64,000 nucleotides of DNA from positions 63,938 to 127,937 of the forward strand of contig MKVL01000038.1 of assembly GCA_001899205.1 (NCBI GenBank), read 5' to 3'. Shown here piece by piece: positions 23,614 through 32,476 of this stretch. The notes beneath the pieces were generated by a model, which was not told the origin of the DNA, made no database searches, and worked only from the letters and a program-made list of their open reading frames with translations. Both the position numbers and the translations under genes were made by a program. Positions within the stretch are counted from its first letter, which is position 1. Each line of letters opens with the position of its first letter. Source of the DNA: Mesorhizobium sp. 65-26. Its GTDB lineage: Bacteria; Pseudomonadota; Alphaproteobacteria; Rhizobiales; Rhizobiaceae.

Positions 23614-23680
23614 AGCATGATCCCGAAAAGTTAGAAGACTTTTCGATAGGATCACGCTTCAAGAACAAGGCTTTAGAGCG
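23614..23680. repeat. Dispersed palindromic repeat (AGCATGATCC family)
   Basis: Sequence of the form AAAGCATGATCCCGAAAAG..CTTTTCGATAGGATCACGCTTCAAGAACAAGG, an imperfect palindrome directly after the aldolase stop. A related copy lies at 11786-11850. This type of extragenic repeat is common in Mesorhizobium-like genomes. Confidence 0.65.
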
Positions 23681-23733
23681 AGATTACTGCGCAGGGCGAG
23701 CCCATTGCCAGCGTCGGCAGACCCGATGGCACG

Positions 23734-23762
23734 AAAAAGAGCGGCGCCTTTCGGCGCCGCTC
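23734..23762 (-). terminator. Rho-independent terminator of hsp20
   Basis: Read on the minus strand: GAGCGGCGCC, loop GAAA, GGCGCCGCTC, then TTTTT. The 10-bp perfect stem lies about 50 bp beyond the hsp20 stop. Confidence 0.85.
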
Positions 23763-23810
23763 TCGTCTCGGGAGGAGACTGATCTTAACTGATATTGGAT
23801 GGCGTCGCTG

Positions 23811-24278
23811 TTACGCGGCCGCCTTGGCCTCGATCTGCTTGGCCTTGGCCGGAGCCGAGGTGATCTCGATCTTGCGCGGCTTCAGCTCTTCGGGAATGTT
23901 GCGCTTGAGGTCGACAAACAGCAGGCCGTTTTTCAGCGCGGCGCCGACGACATCGACATGGTCGGCAAGCTGGAAGCGGCGCTCGAAAGCGCGCGAGGCG
24001 ATGCCGCGATAGAGCAGCTCCGAACCCTCGGAGTTATTCTCTTCCTTGCGCTCACCCTTGACGGTCAGCACGTTGCGATGGGCCTCGATCGAAATCTCGT
24101 CTTCCGAGAAGCCGGCGACAGCCATCGAGATGCGATAGGAATCCTCGCCGGTACGCTCGATGTTGTAGGGCGGATAGGTCTGCGCGCCATCGGGCTGCGC
24201 AAGCGAATCAAGCATGGTGAAAAGCCGGTCGAAGCCGACGGTCGAGCGATACAGAGGGGAAAAATCGACATGACGCAT
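23811..24278 (-). CDS. Small heat-shock protein Hsp20 (IbpA-like)
   Basis: 155 aa ATP-independent holdase chaperone. The alpha-crystallin domain spans about residues 35-130 (YPPYNIERTGEDSYRISMAVAGFSEDEISIEA, VLTVKGERKEE, YRGIASRAFERRFQLADHV) and the I-x-I motif lies near the end (RKIEIT). The start follows AGGAGA with 7-base spacing. Upstream there is a good sigma32-type promoter and a leader with a ROSE-like hairpin over the ribosome-binding site, so heat should act on both transcription and translation (inference). Confidence 0.93.
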   Translation of the reverse strand: MRHVDFSPLYRSTVGFDRLFTMLDSLAQPDGAQTYPPYNIERTGEDSYRISMAVAGFSEDEISIEAHRNVLTVKGERKEENNSEGSELLYRGIASRAFERRFQLADHVDVVGAALKNGLLFVDLKRNIPEELKPRKIEITSAPAKAKQIEAKAAA

Positions 24279-24376
24279 AGGGTGTTCTCCTGTTGAGCAA
24301 CAATGTTTGCGTATGGCCGCTTGGGAACCCGTAACGGCGTTCCGGATCGACCAGCGACCCCGACATTGGCGGCCGC
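24279..24376 (-). promoter_or_regulatory. ROSE-like RNA thermometer in the hsp20 leader
   Basis: In the ~97-nt predicted leader, TTGCTC (24295-24300) is separated by AACA from the Shine-Dalgarno AGGAGA (24286-24291). This fits the conserved U(U/C)GCU strand facing the SD in ROSE thermometers, which are known upstream of rhizobial small heat-shock genes. A stable upstream hairpin (24324-24343: GGAAC and CCG pair with CGG and GTTCC, one bulge, 3-nt loop) completes a multi-hairpin layout. Folding was done by eye. Confidence 0.6.
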
Positions 24377-24383
24377 AAAGGAC

Positions 24384-24412
24384 ATTTGGGGAGCCGCTGA
24401 AGCCATTTCAAG
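24384..24412 (-). promoter_or_regulatory. Sigma32-type heat-shock promoter of hsp20
   Basis: On the minus strand CTTGAAA (24406-24412), 14 bases, then CCCCAAAT (24384-24391), close to the heat-shock consensus CTTGAAA-N11-16-CCCCATxT. It would start transcription near 24376, about 97 bases before the hsp20 ATG. Confidence 0.7.
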
Positions 24413-24965
24413 ATTGCGGGGAATGCCGCGCTCCGGAAGTTTCAGCCAGCTTCGATGACCGATCGGAATTGCCTGCTCCCGGGCCATAAAGCCGAGTTAA
24501 AACAACTGGTTGAAAGCTCGCGGGCGTATCCGAAACCAATTCGATGAAGCCACGTCGGCGCCTGGAAGATTGGTGCCCCCGGCAAGAAATTTTGGCTGCC
24601 CACCCGGATGAACGGCAGATGAACCGGCACTTCGGCCTGCGTTCAGGGAGCCGGCGCTACCATGCCTTCACAATCAGGACAGGTGGCGCCGACAAGGCGC
24701 CACGACGAGGCCGAACCGGGGTGCAACGTCCCTTCCTCCCGGATCGACAGAAGGCCGGAAGCACGCGAGAAGCGGCTTCCGGCCTTCCCCGCCTCCGGAA
24801 CAGGCCGCCATCCTCATTCATTCCATCGCATTTGTGCGACGCCGGGTGTTTCCACCCGGCTGCAAAATGCGGATGTTTGATTAGTCGCATTTGTGCGACG
24901 CCGGGTGTTTCCACCCGGCTGCAAAATGCTCTATCACCACGACAGCATCCGAGACCCCACGCCGA
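24413..24965. repeat. Gene-free region with twin 45-bp palindromic repeats
   Basis: No gene is seen. Two identical 45-bp copies lie at 24826-24870 and 24885-24929, 14 bp apart. Each holds a strong hairpin (GCCGGGTG-TTTC-CACCCGGC) nested between GCATTT and AAATGC arms, so the unit is almost fully palindromic. The second copy ends 36 bp before the hydrolase ATG. A further inverted repeat (GTGGCGCC-GACAA-GGCGCCAC) lies around 24684-24704. Confidence 0.7.
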
Positions 24966-25925
24966 ATGACGGACCTTTTCCACGACATTCCGGATAATCC
25001 ACGCCCGCAGAACACCGCGGGCGGCTTCCTGACCACGCGCGACGGAAAGAAGATCCGCTATGGTGTCTTCGCCGCGGTCGGCAGGCCGATCAGGGGCACG
25101 GTCGTCGTCCTGCCGGGGCGCAACGAATGCGTCGAGAAATATTTCGAAACCGCCCGCGACCTCACCGAGCGCGGCTTCGGCGTCGCCATTCTCGACTGGC
25201 GCGGCCAGGGCGACTCCGACCGGCTGATCCGCGACCGCCAGCGCGGCTACGTCAGGAGCTTCCGGGATTATGCCGGCGACCTCGAACAGTTCTTCGAGGA
25301 AGTGGTGCTGCCGGACTGCCGTGGCCCTTACTACATCCTGGCTCACTCGGCGGGAGCCGTGGTGGCGTTGCTCGCCGCGCCGTCAATGGTGAACCGGGTG
25401 CGGCGCATGGTGCTGATCGCGCCCTTCCTGGCTCTGCCCGATACGTCGGTTTCCATGAAGGCGGTCCGGCGCGTTTGCTCGGCGCTGTGTTTCCTGGGCC
25501 TGGGTCGGCTCTATGCCGCCTGGGGCGCACGGCCGAAAACCGCTCCACCCTTCGCGACCAACAAGGTGACCACAGATCCGGTCCGTTTCGCGCGCAACAC
25601 CCAGATCTACCAGGCCTATCCGCAGCTCGCGCTGGGCGGGCCGACCGTGCGCTGGCTGAAGGCCGCCGCCGAGGCCGCCGAAATTGTCAGCGACCCCGAC
25701 TTCATGGCGCGGATCAAGGTCCCGTTGCTGATCATCGCCGCCGGCGCCGACAGGGTTGTCTCCACCAGGGCCATCGAGGCCTATGCCAGGCAGCTCAGGA
25801 TCGGCTCCATGCTGATGATCGACGGCGCCCGCCACGAGATCCTGCAGGAAGCCGATATCTACCGCGAACCGTTCCTCGCCGCCTTCGACGCCTTCATTCC
25901 CGGCAGCGACGACCCGACGGCCTGA
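24966..25925 (+). CDS. Alpha/beta hydrolase, lysophospholipase-like (PldB type)
   Basis: 319 aa. It has the hydrolase_4 (monoacylglycerol lipase-like) layout: GTVVVLPGRNECVEKYFETARDL, FGVAILDWRGQGDSDR, nucleophile Ser in ILAHSAGAVV, acidic residue probably in IIAAGADRVVS, and His in DGARHEILQE. No signal peptide, so probably cytoplasmic or membrane-associated. ATG 24966 (MTDLFHDIPDN) is preferred; the open frame upstream runs into the 45-bp repeat. It is convergent with hisN, with a 22-bp gap. Confidence 0.88.
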   Translation: MTDLFHDIPDNPRPQNTAGGFLTTRDGKKIRYGVFAAVGRPIRGTVVVLPGRNECVEKYFETARDLTERGFGVAILDWRGQGDSDRLIRDRQRGYVRSFRDYAGDLEQFFEEVVLPDCRGPYYILAHSAGAVVALLAAPSMVNRVRRMVLIAPFLALPDTSVSMKAVRRVCSALCFLGLGRLYAAWGARPKTAPPFATNKVTTDPVRFARNTQIYQAYPQLALGGPTVRWLKAAAEAAEIVSDPDFMARIKVPLLIIAAGADRVVSTRAIEAYARQLRIGSMLMIDGARHEILQEADIYREPFLAAFDAFIPGSDDPTA

Positions 25926-25947
25926 GCGGGAACATCGGCCTGGCGCC

Positions 25948-26757
25948 TCAGCCGCGCAGCGCCGCCATTGCCGCCGCGTGCAGTTCGGGCGTGGCGGCGG
26001 CCAGCACGTCGCCACCCTTCTCGGCCGGACCACCATCGAAAGTCGTGACCACGCCGCCCGCCTTCTCGATGATCGGGATCAGCGCCACGATGTCGTAGGG
26101 CTTCAGCCCCGGATCGGCGACGATGTCGACACTGCCCGAGGCGACCATGGCGAAGGCGTAGCAATCGGTGCCGTAGCGAGCGAGCCGCACCTGCTGCTCG
26201 AACTTGTCGTAACGCTTGCGGGCTTCCCCCTTGAACAGATGCGGCGTCGTGGTGAAAAGCGTCGCCTCGGCAAGGCTCGTTGTCTTGCGCGTCGCCAGCC
26301 TGCGCGGGCCGCCTGGCCCCTCATAGTGCGAGCCGGAAGCGTTGGCGTAGAAAAGTTCGCCGGTGAAGGGCTGCGACATCATGCCGGCGACGGCATCGCC
26401 GTCCTCAGTCAGGCCAACCAGCGTTCCCCATACCGGAAGCCCGGAAATGAAGGCGCGCGTGCCGTCGATCGGATCGATCACCCAGACGTGCCGGCTGGAA
26501 ATGTTCTCGCTGCCATGCTCCTCGCCGAGGATGCCATGGCCGGGATATTCCGCCGAAATCAGCGCGCGCAGCACCCGCTCCGCCTCGCGGTCAGCTTCCG
26601 TCACCGGGTCGAAGCTGGCAGCCTCCTTGTTGGCGACCGCGCCCTGGGCGCGAAAACGCGGCAGGGTTTCGGCCGCCGCGGCGGCGGCCATGCGCCGCAT
26701 GAAGTCGATGCTGATGTCCAATTGTGTCTCCCGCATTGCGGCCTGTCCGGCGGCCAC
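25948..26757 (-). CDS. hisN: Histidinol-phosphatase, inositol-monophosphatase family
   Basis: 269 aa. Metal-binding motifs of the IMPase fold are present: GEEHGSE, DPIDGTRAFISGLPVWGTLVGL, and a C-terminal KPYDIVALIPIIEKAGG in place of the WDxA motif. The DPIDGTRAF form and the C-terminal motif fit HisN-type histidinol-phosphatases better than general inositol phosphatases. Start is ATG 26757 or ATG 26736 (MRETQLDIS), which gives 262 aa. It neighbours mmgR, hutG and cpdR, as in other rhizobial chromosomes. Confidence 0.85.
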   Translation of the reverse strand: MAAGQAAMRETQLDISIDFMRRMAAAAAAETLPRFRAQGAVANKEAASFDPVTEADREAERVLRALISAEYPGHGILGEEHGSENISSRHVWVIDPIDGTRAFISGLPVWGTLVGLTEDGDAVAGMMSQPFTGELFYANASGSHYEGPGGPRRLATRKTTSLAEATLFTTTPHLFKGEARKRYDKFEQQVRLARYGTDCYAFAMVASGSVDIVADPGLKPYDIVALIPIIEKAGGVVTTFDGGPAEKGGDVLAAATPELHAAAMAALRG

Positions 26758-26775
26758 TGCCGCCCGCTATGGCTC

Positions 26776-26812
26776 TAAAGCATTTTGCCATCAGGTGGAA
26801 TCACCTGGCGCG
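26776..26812. repeat. Short palindromic extragenic repeat
   Basis: AAAGCATTTTGCCATCAGGTGGAATCACCTGGCG, with CAGGTG and CACCTG as an inverted repeat, directly upstream of the hisN start. The rest of 26813-27060 shows no gene or clear signal. Confidence 0.5.
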
Positions 26813-27067
26813 GCACGAGGCGGCTATATCGGACAGATGGTCCGGCATGTCCGATCCCATTTTGACGCAGCCGCTCGATGCGGGCTTCGGAAATCGGAGT
26901 CGGCTTCGCTCCGCCGGACCTGCGGTCCAAAGAAGAGAACGCCGGAGACGGCCCGTGGGAGTGCCTGACACACAGGGAAATACGGGCGAAAACTGTTGCC
27001 TCAATGCCACGCAGGCCCTGCTCGCGGCCGGTTTTCGCTTCGTTTCTATTTACCGGCACAATCACGG

Positions 27068-27096
27068 CTTGACATTTGTGCATCGCACAATACGCT
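27068..27096 (+). promoter_or_regulatory. Promoter of mmgR with TGC-N3-GCA palindrome
   Basis: CTTGAC (27068-27073), 17 bases, TACGCT (27091-27096), a good alphaproteobacterial housekeeping promoter with start near 27103. The spacer contains the palindrome TTGTGC-ATC-GCACAA (27076-27090), whose TGC-N3-GCA core resembles the DNA site of PhaR/AniA-type polyhydroxybutyrate regulators. Occupation here would block the promoter (inference). Confidence 0.65.
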
Positions 27097-27102
27097 TGTT
27101 CT

Positions 27103-27187
27103 CGGACAGGTTTTCCTGTCCATGCCCTCCTTGGGCGTTTCCTCCCTAGACTTCGACCGTGTCGTGAAAACGATGCGGTCTTTTTTT
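27103..27187 (+). ncRNA. mmgR: MmgR small RNA (alpha-r8 family)
   Basis: About 85 nt. Hairpin 1: GGACAGG-TTTT-CCTGTCC (27104-27121). Hairpin 2: GCCC-TCCTT-GGGC (27124-27136), with an anti-Shine-Dalgarno loop. An unpaired TTTCCTCCCT (27138-27147) follows, the decanucleotide conserved in MmgR RNAs. The terminator is GACCGTGTCG-TGAAAA-CGATGCGGTC plus seven T (27155-27187). MmgR is known in Sinorhizobium as a trans-acting RNA that limits polyhydroxybutyrate accumulation. The location next to hutG and cpdR agrees with my recollection of the Sinorhizobium locus. Confidence 0.85.
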
Positions 27188-27299
27188 GGAGCGTTTCGCG
27201 GCCCGGCGGGATCAGCCGGTATCTCGCGAATGCCGCCAGGCCAAGCAGCCGAACATATCCACGCCGAGAGCGTTGCCAGGCACCGGAAGGCTGCGGCGC

Positions 27300-28316
27300 T
27301 TATTCCGCGGCGAGCGGCAGGTCGACGAAATGATGATCGGGCAGTGCCATGAGATCGGCGCTGAACCGGGTCAGATCGTCGGCGAGCGCGTCGAACCCGG
27401 CGGACTTCTGGAACGTGCGCTCGTTCATGTAGAGCCCGCGATTGACCTCGACCTGCAAGGCATGGAGGGGACGCGCCGGGCGGCCATAGTGCTCGGTGAT
27501 GAAACCGCCGGCGTAAGGCTTGTTGTGGGCGACAGTGTAGCCCATGCCGCCCAGCAGGGCGATCGCGGCCTCGGTCAGCGCCGGCGAAGCGGAAATGCCG
27601 AACCGATCGCCGATAATGAAATCCGGCCTGAGGCCGCTGTCGCCGACCTTTATGCTCGCCGGCATGGAGTGGCAGTCGATCAGCACCGCGAAACCGAAGC
27701 GGGCATGCGTCCTGGTCAGCAGCCGCTTCAACGTCTCGTGGTAGGGCTTGTAGACGGTCTCGATGCGCAGCACCGCCTCGGACAGCGGCAGGCGGCCGGC
27801 ATAGATGTCGAGCCCCTCCCCGACGAGCTTGGGCACAGTGCCCAGCCCTCCGGCCACCCGCGCCGAGCGGATGTTGCAGAACGGCGGCACCGGTTCCGCG
27901 AACATGCGCGGGTCGAGCTCCCACGGCTCGCGGTTGACGTCGAGATAGGCGCGCGGGAAATGCGCCACCAGCATCGGCGCGCCGAGCGCGACGGCGCCGC
28001 CAAACAGTTCCTCGACATAGCAATCCTCGGAGCGGCGGATGGCGCTGCTGTCCAGCCGCGTCATCCCCAGGAAGCGCTCGGGATAGTGCCGGCCGCTGTG
28101 CGGCGAGTTGAAGACGAAGGGAACACGCTGCTCGGCGCCCGATCGGATTTCGAAGGGTGGAACGACCGAAAAATCCTCGGCTGCCGTCTTCAATTTGAAC
28201 GAACCCGGAAACGCCAGTGCATCATGGAATGAAAGTGCCACCTCGATGGCCGCGTGTCCAGCATTTCGGCGCACCGGACCATGGTTGATTTGGCGCCCGG
28301 CAAACGCGCCGTTCAC
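27300..28316 (-). CDS. hutG: N-formylglutamate amidohydrolase
   Basis: 338 aa. Family motifs: VPFVFNSPHSGRHYPERFL near residue 70, ARVAGGLGTVPKLV, FGFAVLIDCHSMPAS with metal-ligand-type residues, and VEVNRGLYMNE. The family releases formate from N-formylglutamate in histidine breakdown. The first ~45 residues exceed the usual family N-terminus, so translation may begin downstream of ATG 28316; GTG and TTG codons in frame are candidates. It is divergent from cpdR, with an 87-bp gap. Confidence 0.85.
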   Translation of the reverse strand: MNGAFAGRQINHGPVRRNAGHAAIEVALSFHDALAFPGSFKLKTAAEDFSVVPPFEIRSGAEQRVPFVFNSPHSGRHYPERFLGMTRLDSSAIRRSEDCYVEELFGGAVALGAPMLVAHFPRAYLDVNREPWELDPRMFAEPVPPFCNIRSARVAGGLGTVPKLVGEGLDIYAGRLPLSEAVLRIETVYKPYHETLKRLLTRTHARFGFAVLIDCHSMPASIKVGDSGLRPDFIIGDRFGISASPALTEAAIALLGGMGYTVAHNKPYAGGFITEHYGRPARPLHALQVEVNRGLYMNERTFQKSAGFDALADDLTRFSADLMALPDHHFVDLPLAAE

Positions 28317-28403
28317 TTGATGTTTACCCTCCGCTATTCATATACAGGATGGTTAACGGGCTTGCCCGCGGCATGATCGGGCGGGTGATTCGGACGGGAT
28401 AAG

Positions 28404-28766
28404 ATGGCACGCATTCTTCTGGCGGAAGACGACGACGATATGCGCCGCTTCCTTGTCAAGGCGCTTGAGCGCGCCGGTTATCAGGTCAGCGATTTCGACA
28501 ATGGCGCCAGCGCGTACGAGCGGTTGCGCGAGGAACCTTTCTCCTTGCTGCTGACCGACATCGTCATGCCCGAGATGGACGGCATCGAGCTTGCGCGCCG
28601 CGCCACCGAGATCGATCCCGACCTCAAGGTCATGTTCATCACCGGCTTCGCCGCCGTTGCGCTGAACCCCGATTCGAAGGCTCCGAAGGACGCCAAGGTG
28701 CTTTCGAAGCCGTTCCATCTGCGCGACCTCGTCAACGAGGTCGAAAAGATGCTGCAGGCGGCCTGA
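28404..28766 (+). CDS. cpdR: CpdR single-domain response regulator
   Basis: 120 aa receiver domain only. It has acidic residues DDDD at 9-12, phospho-acceptor Asp52 in LLLTDIVMPEMDG, Thr80 in FITGF and Lys102 in LSKPF. In Caulobacter and Sinorhizobium, CpdR in its unphosphorylated form directs ClpXP to the pole and controls proteolysis of cell-cycle regulators such as CtrA. Sequence and the position next to hutG support the assignment. A terminator follows at 28787. Confidence 0.93.
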   Translation: MARILLAEDDDDMRRFLVKALERAGYQVSDFDNGASAYERLREEPFSLLLTDIVMPEMDGIELARRATEIDPDLKVMFITGFAAVALNPDSKAPKDAKVLSKPFHLRDLVNEVEKMLQAA

Positions 28767-28786
28767 CGTTTTCCACAGGCCGCGCC

Positions 28787-28820
28787 GCATTCCCGCCCGC
28801 GCCGCGGAATGCGCTTTTTT
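28787..28820 (+). terminator. Rho-independent terminator after cpdR
   Basis: GCATTCC (28787-28793) pairs with GGAATGC (28806-28812) across a GC-rich 12-nt loop and is followed by GCTTTTTT. It separates cpdR from the tRNA gene. Confidence 0.7.
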
Positions 28821-28878
28821 CTTCGCCTAACCGCTATTGACGCGATGGATCAAAAGTGGTGTATGCGCGGCGTCGGAT

Positions 28879-30203
<1,325 letters not shown>

Positions 30204-30404
30204 GCGGGTTTTTCCTTTCGCTGCAGGTACGCCGCGAGGTCGTCGGGGTGGTAGAGATGCACGTTGCGCTTACCCTGTAGGAAAGCGATATCCCCCCTCT
30301 TCCGCGCCGCTCGCAATTCTGACGGACCGATGAAGAGGCCAAGCCGTTTATCGCTACAAACCTCCTTCTCGGTCATCATCTGCGAGTAGCGATCTAGCCC
30401 CTGC

Positions 30405-31007
30405 CTAGCCATTCGGCTGCGCCCTAAAAATAGCGGCTATGTCGGCGATGGTCGGTCCTATGACCGACCGTGTCACATCAAGCCGACGGAAGTATCGCGA
30501 CATCCTGGCTTGGCCATCGGGAGTCTCAAAAGCGGCAGAATCATCGAAACAGACGGTCTTGCCGTTGCCCGGAAAAACTTCGATCTGCACCACCCGGGGG
30601 GTGCACCTTATCCAAGCAAGCCAACAGCGACGTTCGGCTTCGTTCGCCGGCAGAGATGCCAATTCCCGAATGAATGCGGCGAGGAAATCGACAGCCGTTG
30701 TAGGCGTCGCCGGATCCTCGACGATGGCCTCTCGTCCATCGTTAGGAAAGTGATAGCTTCCTGTCATCGGAAGCCGCGCGAAATCGTAAACGGCCTGAGG
30801 AGCCGAACTGGGCCGCTCGGTTGCCAGCAGTGCAATCACCATTCGCGCGCAATCCAGTTCGGTAAGATCTGGGGCGTTGACACCTCTGGCCCCAGTGGAC
30901 GTGATAAGCTCCGCCTCACTCAAGAACCGGTAGAAGAGGCTGATCTGCCCCTCGGGCATACCAAGTGCTCTCGCCAGTCCAGCAACCAAAGCCCCCTTCT
31001 TCGCCAT
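30405..31007 (-). CDS. Uncharacterised element protein, 200 aa
   Basis: No family recognised. The N-terminal part (KGALVAGLARALGMPEGQISLFYRFLSEAELI) looks like a DNA-binding helix pair. The middle (TELDCARMVIALLATE, TTAVDFLAAFIRELASLP) is helical, and the last third is beta-rich with conserved-looking aromatic residues (RCWLAWIRCTPRVVQIEVFPGN). ATG 31007 (MAKKGALV) is preferred; the frame extends to 31091. It overlaps the excisionase-like gene by 8 bp. A role in control of the element is a guess from context. Confidence 0.6.
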   Translation of the reverse strand: MAKKGALVAGLARALGMPEGQISLFYRFLSEAELITSTGARGVNAPDLTELDCARMVIALLATERPSSAPQAVYDFARLPMTGSYHFPNDGREAIVEDPATPTTAVDFLAAFIRELASLPANEAERRCWLAWIRCTPRVVQIEVFPGNGKTVCFDDSAAFETPDGQARMSRYFRRLDVTRSVIGPTIADIAAIFRAQPNG

Positions 31008-31197
31008 CTTGTAGTGCCCCCCGCAGCTTAAATGTGCAACGACATTTAGCAGTCGGGCGGACATCTCGCAAGTTAAAATGCTAGATCGCATTTAGACCCC
31101 AACATACCGGCAGGGGTCGGGTCTGCAAATTTGCTGACCCGCACGGTGGGGAAATTCCCCACCAGGGTGCGTTTTCCGCACCCTGGTGGTGGCGAAA

Positions 31198-31395
31198 TTA
31201 GCCAGCGCCTTCGTGCATCTCGACCGTGTCGTGAACTATGCCAAGCAGTTCGCCGGCCAGGTCCAATGCGATCGCGATGTCGCCGCCCAACTTCTTGGCG
31301 TTGTCGTGGCTGCTGAGATCACCGGCCACCCGACTGCAAAGCGAGATTATGGCCATGGCATCATAGCCGCACTGGACCACCTGAGCGGCGCTCAT
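31198..31395 (-). CDS. Small uncharacterised protein, 65 aa
   Basis: MSAAQVVQCGYDAMAIISLCSRVAGDLSSHDNAKKLGGDIAIALDLAGELLGIVHDTVEMHEGAG: helical, acidic, no signal peptide. It follows the 142-aa Tat-like gene by 19 bp on the same strand and is probably its partner. The frame extends upstream into that gene, so the start is uncertain. The 190 bp between it and the 200-aa gene holds a short palindrome-rich stretch around 31135-31185. Confidence 0.45.
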   Translation of the reverse strand: MSAAQVVQCGYDAMAIISLCSRVAGDLSSHDNAKKLGGDIAIALDLAGELLGIVHDTVEMHEGAG

Positions 31396-31414
31396 GTCGC
31401 GGAAAGGGATGAAC

Positions 31415-31843
31415 CTAGACACGCCAGAACCACACGGTTTCGGTGACGAGTTCTGTTGCGGTGGTCGCGCTGGCAAACTCGATGCCGTTTTTGTTGCCTC
31501 CCACGACGAACGCCCAATTCGGAGCATCGCTCTTCGCCGCGATCTCCTGCAAAGCCAGTGAAGCCATCAGCATGTGATGTTTCAGCCGTTCGAGCGGAGC
31601 ATAGTCGAGCCTGTAGGCGGTCAGAGTATTGGACGGAACAATGTTCCCGTCTGGAATAATGTTCGACGACTCGGCCACGTCCGGCAAAGTGACGGCCGGC
31701 GCCACGGCGAGCGCGCCGATCAGCGCGCGGCGCGAGACGGCCGGGCCTGCCAGCCGGCGCGCTTCAGACGGAACCTCGCGCTGGACACTCTCAGGGGCAG
31801 ATAGCCACTGCGAAAGCAGCGTGATGTAATTGTACTTTTTCAA
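31415..31843 (-). CDS. Small protein with internal Tat-like motif, 142 aa
   Basis: Residues ~37-60 read SRRALIGALAVAPAVTLPDVAES, a twin-arginine-like motif followed by a hydrophobic stretch, unusually far from the first Met. The rest (NTLTAYRLDYAPLERLKHHMLMASLALQEIAAKSDAPNWAFVVGGNKNGIEFASATTATELV) is a small mixed fold. It could be exported, with a later start codon, or membrane-tethered. No family is recognised. It is an accessory gene of the integrated element, of unknown role. Confidence 0.55.
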   Translation of the reverse strand: MKKYNYITLLSQWLSAPESVQREVPSEARRLAGPAVSRRALIGALAVAPAVTLPDVAESSNIIPDGNIVPSNTLTAYRLDYAPLERLKHHMLMASLALQEIAAKSDAPNWAFVVGGNKNGIEFASATTATELVTETVWFWRV

Positions 31844-32353
31844 GGGTTGAGCCTCGCGGTTCGAACCGGCTTGCTACGGCCGGCGGAAACCGTTCCGTTT
31901 CGGAAACGTTCTCCATCATCGGTGGCGGACCGAAAGCCGGGGGTTAGCAACCTGCCGCGAGACAGGCCGAACGATTTTAAGCTTTCGCTCTGGACATAGC
32001 GTTCGCCCCCGGCCATAAAGGTCGAGTTGGAACGCCCGCCAAGGCGTTACCGGCGCTCAGAGCCCGCCAAGGCTCCTGCGCCTCAGCAGCACCTTCGACG
32101 CCAATCGAGGTTCCTGCTTATCGCGGTCCGGGTTGCTAAGCCCACGGTCACGCTGAACTTATTCGCCAAATTCGTCAAGCGCTCCCTCGCCAAAGGGAGA
32201 AGCTTGCGCGCGGGGCCGGCATACGCGAGACTGCAAACGCCCCCGCTCAATAGGTCGCTGTCGATGATGCCATCCTACGAAAATGCCGCGCCCGCCAACG
32301 TTCTGCCGCTGCGGTTCACTATTCGCGCAGTCAGGAACCTTGAGGAAATGCCT
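31844..32353. other. Gene-poor stretch inside the element, with direct repeats
   Basis: No convincing gene. CGGAAACCGTTC (31885-31896) and CGGAAACGTTC (31902-31912) are near-identical direct repeats just upstream of the Tat-like gene and may be repressor sites or part of its promoter. The region 32000-32350 can be read through on the plus strand but without family features. Confidence 0.4.
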
Positions 32354-32476
32354 ATGGCAACGTCGCAGTCACTGCGAAAGATGCGTGCTGAATACAAGGC
32401 TATATCGAAGACAATGCCCCATCTGCATATCCGATTGTATGATGGCGATCGCATCCTCGAGGAGCACACCTCCTAG
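32354..32476 (+). CDS. Possible 40-aa protein on the opposite strand
   Basis: MATSQSLRKMRAEYKAISKT.. continues to a C-terminus rich in His, Asp and Glu. GAGGAA at 32342-32347 gives a good ribosome-binding site 6 bases before ATG 32354. It is the only candidate gene on the plus strand of the element and overlaps the stop of the acyltransferase gene by 4 bp. No family recognised; it may be chance. Confidence 0.35.
   Translation: MATSQSLRKMRAEYKAISKTMPHLHIRLYDGDRILEEHTS

Noticed and set aside
24826-24929. CRISPR-like repeat-spacer-repeat
   Set aside because: Only two units, a 14-bp spacer, strongly palindromic 45-bp repeat and no cas genes.
26775-27083. 102-codon minus-strand frame between hisN and mmgR
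   Set aside because: It ends in a palindromic repeat, starts inside the mmgR promoter and shows no family features.
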